Assembly: GCA_022559845.1 (NCBI GenBank)
Contig: CM040117.1
Location: 144,278,732 to 144,342,731 of the forward strand
Direction: 5' to 3'
Source: Amorphophallus konjac
Taxonomy: Eukaryota; Streptophyta; Magnoliopsida; Alismatales; Araceae
Length of the DNA stretch: 64,000 bases
Shown here piece after piece: positions 21,400 to 30,543 of the stretch. Numbering within the stretch: the stretch's first letter is position 1; every line of letters begins with the position of its first letter. A program made the translations under genes and the position numbers. The notes under the pieces are model-generated. The model ran no database searches. It saw only the letters and a program-made list of their open reading frames with translations, and had not been told where the DNA came from.

Positions 21400-24263
21400 C
21401 CTCTCGGCAAGGGCCGCCTCGGCCACCTCTGCCCGTGCGACCATCCTCGCGAACTCGGCGTCCCGCTCGGCTCGATCCACAGTGGTCTGAGAAGATGAAG
21501 AGGGTGCATCAGCCCCCTGGCGCTGGGCTCCCTCGGCTCGCTGCATTCAAAACTCCAGGCCAGTCATGTCATAGGCATAATCATAATCAAGTGCAGAAAT
21601 AAGTTTAAGGGTTAAGGAAACTCACCAGAAGGCTCAAGGCCTATAGGGCCTCATCCCGCTCCTGGATCGTCGAGTGAAGGAGTCCCTGTAACTCCATGAT
21701 CCTCCCCTCACGGTCAATCTGCATTTAGGAAGTCCAAACATCAGTGCATAATCATATAGAAAGTACAATAGAAAGCATTACAATTTAGAAGTCGTACCGA
21801 TCGGTGGGCACCACGGAACACCTGGTCCCTGTAGTGCTGAGCGTAGGCCGTGTAGTAGGCCTCCTCGCTCTCCGCTCGGTCGGCTACCACCCGCTCGCGC
21901 GCTGTCCAATCTACAATCTGCTCCGAGGCTAACTCCGTCCAGTCTATCACCATGGCGAACCCTCGGGGGTGTCGCCCGACTCGCTCCTCTGGCTTTTCTG
22001 GTGCTGGAAACTCAACTGCTGGCTGATGGACGCTGATCGTCCTCATCACCAATCGAAAATGGAGCGGCTCTACTACGTTCATGCAGTGCAGCCAAACATC
22101 TCGGCCTGAGAAGGCAAGGGCCGCCACGACCCAAGGGTGACCCTCGTGCCCCTCGCTCTGGTACGGTGTCCACCGAACCTGTCAAATAGGAAGGTCACAT
22201 TAGCATCATAAGCATATAAGTTACATTTAATGAAAGAGTTTGAGTTTAGAGTCATACCGAGGTGAAGGGCAGCGTGTCTAGGTCATCCTGGATCCCCGGA
22301 CCTATCTCCGGAGGGACCCTGTCTCCCGTGGAGCCATCCACTGCCTCACGATGGGCAGCCACTCCGGGTAGGTCTCCTCGCCTCTCCCTATCCCACGTAG
22401 GTGCACGTAGGCCCACACCTACATCACATTTCACCAAATGTCAGCATATGGCATTTATAAGAATCATATGGTTAGTTGCATAATTAGTTTAAGGGTTAAG
22501 GTCGTACCTGGAGTAAAGGAGAGAAGCCCCCTAGCATCGTCCGTCGGCTGGTGGAGCTAAGGGTGTCGAACAAAAATGTGAGGATCGTCGCTCCCTAGGC
22601 GTATTCCTCGACGTGCCCTAAGTCCTTGACAAGTGGGTGGAACCAGCAGCTGATGACGTCGGCCCTCATCGTGAACTGCAGACATCCGAAAAATAGCATT
22701 AGGAATCGTCTCAACACTCGATCCACCTCAGGTCCTGCTGCAGCCGCTACTCTGGGTCATACTCGATCTATCAATCTCTGCAAGTGCTACTCGGGCAGCT
22801 CCCCGATCGCTATCCATGCGCCCCTCATCCTGATGCTGTCCTGTAACAACGCCCTCATCAGCGTCATCGACTGATGCTCTGGGTGTAGCAACTCCAAGCC
22901 CAGCAGCTCCTGGGCCAGCTCCCAGTAGTTGGGGCATGTCCTCCCACTAACCGGAGTCCCATGCAGGCACAATCTGATGATGTGCGCAACATCCTCCAAC
23001 GTGGGGACCATGTGGCCCTACGAGAAAAGGAATGTCTGGCTCACCAGATCCCAGCGGTCGTGCAGAGCATGAAGGAGCGGCGTGTCTAGCCGTCTGACCT
23101 CTATGCTCAGGAACTCATCAAAGCCCATGGTCGTGAGCCTCTCTTGCTGAAAGTCTGGCAGTGCGAGATTCACTGCTCGGACCTGCAGCCAGGAGATCCG
23201 TTCGGTAGTGCGAGACTTTTATTTTAGGATCTTGCATTTCATTAATTGAATAAATCACTCAGCTCACTGAACGGTCTCATACGGGCCGTTTTCTCTTTCA
23301 ACGGTTGGGTTCCAACCATCCCAATAACCCCCCCTCAGAAGTCCACAATCAACCATGGACCGTTCTACCCTGTCGACGGCCCTGTGAGGACCATGCTATT
23401 GTCTGATGCCTACCCTGGAATGGCCCATCTTTGGCCGTGCAATAAACCCATGGTCCCTATCTGACCGTGTCATTCCCCTCTCTCAAGCCCCTCCTCGTTA
23501 AAATTACACGGTCTATCATCCAACCGTGTGGTTCTCAATGGTCTGGTTGAGACCGTTCGATTCTTAAATGTTTCATGTTCTAAACAGACCAATGCTGGCC
23601 GCCCTAGGTGTCCACGATTTGATGGAAACCGCATTGTTCTCAAGCTTTTTATGCTCTGCACGGACCAAGGTGGGCCGTCCTTTCTGTCCGCGGTCTGGTG
23701 GAGACAGTTATGTTCTTAAACGTTTCATATTCTGAACGGATCAATAAGGGCCGTCCTAGGCATCCATGGTCTTCCTCAGACCGTGTTGCCCCGTCGGTTC
23801 AGGTCCTTTTGAGCGGCGACTCCTAGGCCGTGTTATTGTTGAACGGTTCTATATGAGCCGTGTAGTTTGTTGAGCGGTCACTGTTAAACCGCGTTGTGCT
23901 CGTTGTCCTCGACGGCATTTATCCCCTCCCAACCGGCCCTAATGGGGTCGTGAGCACCTCATCTACCCTTTTAAGCTACATGCATGGTTTGAAAATGTAA
24001 ATGGGGGAGGGTTTTAGGTGACCTACCTCGTCTGTCTTCAGTGGCTTTTCCACCGTCGTCGTGGGTTCCGCCGGCACTTCCCCGGCATCTCCTTCCCGGG
24101 CAACGATCGCCCCGGCCTCTCCCTCGGTCGTGGGGGGTGGGGGCGCACCTCCTTCCGCCGTGGATGGCGCCGCCGGAGTCTCCTCTGCGGTGGCCGCCGA
24201 TGGCGGCGTCTCGGATCCCTCACCGGTCATCCTTTGGCGTCTCGATTGATGTTTGAATCGCAT
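21400..24263 (-). pseudogene. Plant mobile domain (PMD) gene, six exons, truncated and nonsense-bearing
   Basis: Minus-strand exons inferred from GT..AG sites and frame: 24027-24263, 22508-23182, 22258-22418, 21798-22178, 21627-21718 and 21400-21540. Exon 1 encodes an Ala/Pro/Glu-rich N-terminus. Exon 2 continues in phase 0 into a PMD core (FDEFLSIEVRRLDTPLLHAL, MVPTLEDVAHIIRLCLHGTP, CPNYWELAQELLGLELL, DVISCWFHPLVKDLGHVEEY). Exon 4 carries VVIDWTEL-type sequence. Exons 5-6 are Glu/Ala-rich, probably coiled coil. PMD proteins occur in transposons and as host proteins such as Arabidopsis MAIN/MAIL1. Exon 2 holds four in-frame stops (three TAG, one TGA), so it is not functional as read. The 3' end is cut by the H-minus LTR at 21307. 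It lies antisense to H-plus. Confidence 0.65.
23271..23905. repeat. Array of spaced CGGTC..GACCG inverted motifs in PMD intron 1
   Basis: About a dozen units of form ACGGTC, 6-9 bp, GGCCGT/GACCGT occur every 30-60 bp: near 23271, 23300, 23507, 23538, 23588, 23660, 23688, 23735, 23768, 23841 and 23873. The array lies wholly inside intron 1 (23183-24026). Confidence 0.7.
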
Positions 24264-24438
24264 GCAAGAGGGGGAAGACGAGGGGGAGAGGGTAGAATAA
24301 GATTGAGAGTGAGAGTGGGGGAGGTGGGGAGTGTGGAGAATGGGGTGGTGGCATTCGTGGTGGCTCCTCCATCTGTTACGGTGGGGAGGGAAGGAGGAGG
24401 AAGAGGAAGAGTTTTATTTTTTTTGAAACCGCCAGTTA

Positions 24439-24660
24439 TTACACGGTCTATCGATAGACCGTGTAACTGCTGGACGGTCTCCAGCACGACCGTTTATGCT
24501 CTAACGGTGCACTTTCTTTGAACGGCCATTGCTTGGCTGTTTCATTCGTTGGAAGGCTTCATAGGGGGCCGTGTAGTTTCACGATCACATTTATACTGGT
24601 AATGGTTGCACGGCTCTAACTGGACCGTTTAGATTGTTGAGCGGTCCGTATTAGATCATT
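24439..24660. repeat. CGGTC..GACCG motif array upstream of the PMD gene, with a 28-bp perfect palindrome
   Basis: The palindrome at 24439-24466 has core ACGGTCTATCGATAGACCGT. Further units lie near 24474, 24500, 24520, 24585, 24611 and 24639. The array is about 180-400 bp upstream of the PMD ATG, a promoter position. Confidence 0.7.
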
Positions 24661-24666
24661 TATATG

Positions 24667-25664
24667 ATGAAACAATTGTGAAGAATGTTTTTTGCCTCAT
24701 TATGTGACTAAGTGGCTGATGTTTTTTGGCATGAATAATTGTTTCATGATGAAATATTGCAAAATCCTGTTCATAAATTCTTTGCAGCATCACTTCAAAA
24801 TGGCGTTCTGTCTGCACAGGTAAGTCAGGTAAGTACTTCTATCCCTATATCCCTTATTGCATTACTATATGGTATTATGCTATATTATCTCGAGAACCAA
24901 CTGGTTATCTACGTGTTCCAGGATCTAATGTTCCCCTATAACAGAAATAATGATGATCTAATTTCACGTGTTTAATCATCAGATAGGCCATTAGGTTGGG
25001 AAAATTTGGGGATGACGGTTCTATCTTGCACGCCGTGGTTGCAGATAGTGTCTTGACCCTGATTGTCCCAGTCTAGCAATACTATTCTCGAGTATTTTCT
25101 ATATTATCTGGCTTTCTTTGCATTTGTTTTGATGATTTCTTTTATTTTAGCCCATCATGCATCATGCACATCTTTTGAGCATGCATGACCCATGGTTTGT
25201 CTGAAAATGTCTCAGTTCGTGATGGTTGATTGTGCGTTCATGGTTTTAAGTAAGAGGAACTGTTCCACTCAGAGTTGGAATGTTTTCTCTGGTCTGTTCA
25301 CCTGGTTTGATTGACTGAAGGTCCCTATCTGAAGTTTTAGTCTGTTTCTTTACTTTTTGCTGCTTATTCCGATCTTCTCATTGGTCCGAGGGATTGTGTC
25401 CCCCATGAGGTTGATCGTGTGTTTTCCTTTTATTTAGTTAGTTTCTCCAGACTGGCGTCGTTTTGGTTCAATCGTTCCTTGTATTTGGTTCAGAGTTTTC
25501 TAGAAGATTCTTGTCGCTCGTTGGCAATGAAACAGGTGTCTTTTACCTTATCGCCCGCTTTTTCAGTCCACTCCGCTTCATTTCCGCTTCATCTCCATGT
25601 TCCATTTCGCTTTCGCTTCACATCCGCTCGCTCCCCTGCAAAGAGGACGTTAAGGAGGGGCATC
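24667..25664 (+). mobile_element. H-plus 3' internal tail
   Basis: About 24800-25664 is the inverted homologue of 1293-2146 and ends in the purine-rich tract AAGGAGGGGCATC before the LTR. CTGCACAGGTAAGTCAGG near 24813 looks like a splice donor and is conserved in the other copy. No coding domain. 24667-24800 is unassigned. Confidence 0.7.
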
Positions 25665-25903
25665 TATTGACACCCGTTTTTTGCCTATGAGTTGAGTCAT
25701 TCCTCTTACCATCATTTGTTGATGCCTTGAGTTGTCCATCATTCATTGGGCTATTTTCAGGCATGTTTTTGGGCTTATTTTATGGGTACCTCCCTCTCGG
25801 GCTAAGTTTGCTCTTGGATTTGGGCTTAATGGGCCTTGATTTCAATTGATCTTTGGGGTAAATGGGCTCATTTATCCCATTTTATTAATTTCAATCATCC
25901 AGG

Positions 25904-26365
25904 CTTTACACGGTCTATCGACCGGCCGTTCAGTGATTGGGCGGTCCTATAGGAACCGTTTACCGATTTATGGGATATTTATTTGATTTTTTGAATTTCC
26001 ACCAACAAGCCTTTGCATGGTCTAAAGAAAGCTATTTACATCCATTAAACGGCCTATCGTTAGACCGTCCAGTTCCCAGAGTCCTCAGCAGGTGGTTTTT
26101 TTTGATAATTTTCTATTTATCCTATTTTTTTGGATTTATAACTGACATGTGTACACGGTCTAGCATTGGGCCATTTTATGGATTGAGTGGTCTAGCAGTA
26201 GACCGTTTTATCCTAAAGAATCCAACGTCGTGATGGCCGGTCAGTTTGGTGGATAATTGGATAATTTAAATTTTTATTTATTTATCACCGACAGCATTGG
26301 AGGGTCTAGCGATGGACCGTTTACTAGTTTGAACGGTCTATCGCGCGACCGTGTACATGCTCGAA
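25904..26365. repeat. CGGTC..GACCG motif array in the H-plus U3
   Basis: Units resemble GAACGGTCTATCGCGCGACC and ACGGTCTAGC..GGGCC. They lie near 25910, 25940, 26050, 26155, 26187, 26308 and 26333, alternating with TGGATTGAG/TAGTTTGA-type spacers. The motif is the same as in the PMD intron and upstream region. Confidence 0.7.
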
Positions 26366-26503
26366 AACTGTGGATTGTTTGGATTTTCTCTCTCTTTCAG
26401 TGGGTAAACCCCTAACTTCCTCTACCCATTTCTCCACGGTTTCTCAACCAAATGGGGTGCCGTTTGATTTGGGTGGGAGATAAAGATATTATCTATGAAT
26501 TCT

Positions 26504-26911
26504 CCCATGGTGGAAGCATCTTCAAGATCTCTTTACTTCATTCCAATGCCCTTTAGTCCATATCTACAGGGAAGCTAATCAGTTAGCCGATTCATTGGCA
26601 AAGCACGCTATGAGTATTGGATATAATTCTGAGTTTTTGTCAATGAGAGAGCTGCCTATATTGGCCAGAGGTTATCTTAAAGCTGATGTCTCACGATTTT
26701 TGAACATTCGTGTTCGGCGAGTTTAGATTGTACCATCTTTACTTTTCTCTCTATATCTCAGGGGCATGCTAACCCCACTTGTACTCTTTACAATTCCAAT
26801 ATTCAATAAAATCACATCTAGTGGTGAGTTGGTGGAGTGAGAACATTTCTTTCCTTTGGAAAGGGATGCACTCTCCCTTCGTCCTACTAGATGCTTTGAG
26901 GTGAAAAAAAA
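26504..26911 (+). mobile_element. 5'-truncated LINE insertion (RNase H end, 3' UTR and A-tail)
   Basis: The frame at about 26565-26726 encodes the end of a LINE RNase H domain (YREANQLADSLAKHAMS .. ending FLNIRVRRV). A 3' UTR with AATAAA near 26805 and a short A-tail (26904-26911) follow. Near-duplicate flanks TCTATGAATTCT (26492-26503) and TCTACGAATTTT (26912-26923) fit a target-primed insertion. It is a dead 5' truncation. Confidence 0.72.
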
Positions 26912-26986
26912 TCTACGAATTTTGTTTTGAAATCTCGGATTAATATCTATTGGAAAATCCAATTTTGAGATTGGACTTTTAGGACT

Positions 26987-26996
26987 CTATAAATAG
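26987..26996 (+). promoter_or_regulatory. H-plus LTR TATA box
   Basis: CTATAAATAG, conserved with 9834-9843 of H-minus. Confidence 0.55.
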
Positions 26997-27738
26997 AAAC
27001 CCTAGTCCAAGCTTGAAAGGGGGGGATCCAAGGTCGACGGCGAAGCTCTGCCAAACTTTTGAGTGAACTGTAGCCAGGGAGGGAGGCTTTCTACATCCTT
27101 TCAAGCCTCCGATTCAAGGGAGTAGTCCATTGTTTTGAGTTTTGGTCTTGGTGTTTGGTCTTTAGTTCATCCTTTGCATGCTTCTTTTCCCCATTTCTTC
27201 CCACGTTTTTCACTACTTCACAGCATTTTACACCCTTCCTGTTTATTTTCACGCTCTATAGGGGTTTAAAAACTACCCCAGGTATCGCCCATTCCATGTT
27301 ATCATGTTTATTTTCTATTCCTTTCTATACTTACTACACTTTCCAGGGCTGATTTGGGTTGCATTTTCGTGTCCTCTACATTGTTTTGCAGGTCGGCATC
27401 AGCACAGCACGAGGCCCATCCCCTCTGGCTGGCCGGAAGGGGTGGTGGATCAAGTCCCACCACTTGGAGTCTAGCGGTTTTAAATGGTCATCTCCCGTCC
27501 GTCTGCAGATAAGAGCGGTCATCTAAGAACTGTTCAGTTCCTGTAAGCGGCCATTTTTGAACCGTTTGGAGCCAGCTCAGTCTCCATCCCGCATCCTTCT
27601 TCAGCGCTGTGAGCGGTCTATCGGGAAGCCATTCTATCCCTTGAGCGGTTCGTCCAGGACCGCGTACCACTGCAGTGCTGCATCTTGGGCGAGTGCTTTC
27701 TCCCTTTCCAAGGTACGTAGTACTTCGATACCGGTGTC

Positions 27739-27990
27739 TTGGTGGCGATCACGATCACACGCACACACCTCTCCACTCTTTCTTCCCTTCATTTGTGTTT
27801 GTCTTTATATCTTGATTTAGAAAAGGAAGGTAAGGGAAAGAAGAAAGAAAGAGGTGGGAAAACATGTCAACATATGTAAACGGTCCAGTAAACGACCGCT
27901 TGGTCCTTAACCCTGTCTAACCCGAGGTTTGACCTTTGGGTTGGGTTTTCCAAGTTCCTAGATGGTCTAATGATTGCTTGGAACTTAACA
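27739..27990 (+). mobile_element. H-plus PBS region and start of a leader
   Basis: TTGGTGGCGATCAC follows the LTR, as in H-minus. The downstream sequence (Tyr-rich, then GGGAAAG-type, then AACATGTCAACA) resembles the H-minus leader. Homology fades near 27990. Confidence 0.5.
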
Positions 27991-28936
27991 CTTGTGGATT
28001 AAGATATTAATGAATTATGAAAATTAAAGAATATGTCGTTATGCTGCCGATTTTTCTTCATGGCATAACCTTGTTCTAAGTCCATCTTGAACTCGGATAT
28101 TCTTATTTGGTGCATTCTTACTTTGATATTTGTTATTATGGAACCATAGTTTGAACTTGTTACATTATTGTCCATACTTATATTTCTCATGGACGTAGCT
28201 TGATTTATAACTTGAAGATGCAAGAGTGGGCACGGACAGTGTCCAAGGGCTTCACTCTAGTCCTCTCGGTAGATAGCCGGAAACATACTATAAACCATGG
28301 GGTATGATGAACATTGGCGTCGCATTGCACTGAGAGTACCTTTTTTATAAACGGGTGAAATCCACGGATTCTCACGTGACAATCTTGTGAAATTACATGC
28401 TTGCTAGTACATTCTCGACTTTCTAGTGCATAGCCATTATGGTTATGAAAAGTACATTCTTGTTCATGAACGACCAACTTACATTCATGTTATATTCTTG
28501 CTTAATCATATTCCTAGTCTACATGAATTATCATATCTCAATCATGATCATACCATGTTACTAGTGTTACTTTGGGTTTTCACCGCATGTTCTATCGTCT
28601 TATTTTGTTTATCTTTATTCTAGAGCTAAAATATTAATTACTTAAACATTGTCTTCATATTGATGCGAAGATACCTACTGGACATGTGTGCTCATTTCCT
28701 ACTTTTCTAATCTTTTTCAAGAAATTCTAGCAGGTAGGATTCAGATTATTCAAGTGATGGATCCGAGAGTGATTAAAGAAGGAGCGTAGCCTTAGATTGT
28801 CATTAGTGATAGTCAAGAGTCAATTATGTAATTTTCTATTTTATTGAGTCCAGTTAGTCAATGAGTCAACATCATGTACTAGATTGTTATTATCAATAAA
28901 AGTTAGATTTTTGATCAATCATTATGTCCATTCATC
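27991..28936. other. Unassigned AT-rich retroelement-like sequence
   Basis: No gene is supported on either strand. The part near 28620-28900 has LTR-like AT richness and AATAAAAG, and may be a diverged plus-strand LTR. I could not pair it with another copy. Confidence 0.3.
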
Positions 28937-29148
28937 TTATGTGTGAATGATTTGCGCTCTGATTATATTGCACGCTTGAGGCATACTAGCCAACTGTTCA
29001 TGTTCCCCATTATTTTCGCTGCATAATCTCGGGATGTGACATCTCCGGCTCCATGTTGTGCTCCTCCTTGTGCAACTTGTTGCAAAGCTTGTGTTAATCC
29101 TTGGACAGTGCGTTGCATCTCCCTCCATTGAGCTGTCTCGGCAGCCAT
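28937..29148 (-). pseudogene. gag: Element E gag N-terminal fragment
   Basis: The minus-strand frame starts at ATG 29148 (MAAETAQWREMQRTVQGLTQ) and includes a Gln-rich stretch. It lies about 190 bp downstream of an initiator-Met PBS in the same orientation, the place of gag. The rest of gag and all pol are missing. Confidence 0.45.
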
Positions 29149-29337
29149 TTTAGCCTACAAAATAAGTTTTAAATTAATGATTACTCATATCTTGACATTA
29201 ATCTAGCGATGATGGAACATATTTTATTGGTTAGCCCATAGTTCTACCCAAATCTCACGAAATTCCTATAGGATAATCGACAAGGATAACTTGATCTATA
29301 ACTTGGACTTAATGACCTAGGGATTTAGAAAGCCTAG

Positions 29338-29349
29338 GCTCTGATACCA
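29338..29349 (-). other. Element E primer binding site
   Basis: The minus strand reads TGGTATCAGAGC just inside the LTR end (TGTGACA at 29355 on the minus strand). Confidence 0.75.
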
Positions 29350-29354
29350 CCTTC

Positions 29355-29479
29355 TGTCACATCCCGAACCGACAGCAGCGGAATGTGTCGTTTGCTCGGA
29401 ACGTGACAGTTAGGCAGTCGTGTCAATCAGAGCATAACCATAAGATAAGATATAATTTGAACAAAATAGAATTTCATTT
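29355..29479 (-). repeat. Element E 5' LTR, 3' end segment
   Basis: This LTR end (minus strand, ..GGTTCGGGATGTGACA) next to the PBS is split from the remainder at 39482 by the Tat element. TTTCA occurs at 29472-29476 and again at 39482-39486. Confidence 0.6.
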
Positions 29480-30268
29480 TGAAGAGGCGGAATCTCGCGC
29501 TGGGTCCTGAGCGGGCTATGGATCACCAGAAGATGAATCTGCAAGAGAGGGAAACGTGTCAGAGGGCCCAGGGGATCTCCCTGGGGCAAACCCTCCGATA
29601 GCTAAGTCAGTAGAGCGATGGTGGAAGCGATAATGGGGGGAGGAGAGAGCTGATGCGCGAGAATCCTCTCCACCAAAGGGTGAAGCGAATCGTGCTCAGG
29701 AGCTTAGGGTATGTGAATGCCTAGTTCATCTTACCATCTTCCGGAGGATATCCCTTGCTTAAATAGTGCGTCACCTTTTAAGAGTCCGGTGAGCTGAGGG
29801 CTTCCCGGCGGGAGTTACGTCTTCAGCGGGGGCTTTCATGGCCTGATCGTGGGGACGTTATCCCCTTGGAGTCCGGCAGCTCCCATGACTCTCCCGCTGG
29901 CGGAGGACTCTGAACGGCCGCACCTGCAGATAATCAACCGGTCTTACCGAGCCTCGGGGATGCTAGCTCATGTCCGAGCGATAGGCATGGCCCGGCGAGG
30001 GTGGGGTCGGATAGGTCGGCTGGAGCCTGTCTCTCTCGGGTGAGGAGAGGGCTTTTAGACCGGACCTTCCTTGGGACCTGACCGCTGTCTCGGGCCCTCC
30101 GAGCCTTGAAGGCCGCCGGGGAGAGTTGGTTCCTCGAGTCTTTATTTATTGGGCTTTTCTTCCCTGAGTGGGCCCAGCGGGCTATCACTCGGGCGGGCTT
30201 GCCTAGTTGGACCGCGTGGGTCTTGTTGGGCTGCCTTTGTGGTGGGCTACGGAAATCCCCCTCTCCAC
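29480..30268 (-). repeat. Tat element 3' LTR
   Basis: Paired with 38692-39481. It is preceded on the minus strand by the purine tract AGGAGGGGGACA. The expected first T of the LTR reads A here. Confidence 0.85.
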
Positions 30269-30543
30269 TTGTCCCCCTCCTACTCCCGAGCCAAGGAGGC
30301 TCGGATGAGTAGTTTTTCGAGGCTTTGGACCGGCGTGGCTCAGGTGGGTGGAATCCCGTTGGCGTGGTGGAGCCGCTTATAGCGGTCGCCGAGGCCCATA
30401 ATGATGATCCTGACGGATTGGGAGCGAAGGGGCCCCCCTTTTTCTCGGAGCACGGAACGGCGCGCCGCCACCCTCAGGGGTTTTTTAAGGGGCGCTGTTC
30501 ATCGTTCTAGGCTTCCAGGGTTTTAGGCTTTCCTTGCTTCTTG

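Larger units (their letters stand above)
25665..27738 (+). repeat. H-plus LTR, carrying a LINE insertion
   Basis: The LTR starts TATTGACACCCG (TGTTGACA in the other copies) and ends before TTGGTGGCGATCAC at 27739. Without the inserted LINE it is about 1.65 kb, matching the H-minus 5' LTR. It carries CGGTC..GACCG motifs at 25910-26360 and 27480-27670. Internal sequence is found on both sides. Confidence 0.78.

Noticed and set aside
21400..24263. PMD gene as a functional host gene
   Set aside because: Four in-frame stops in exon 2, loss of the 3' end at an LTR and antisense position in a retroelement indicate a TE-borne pseudogene.
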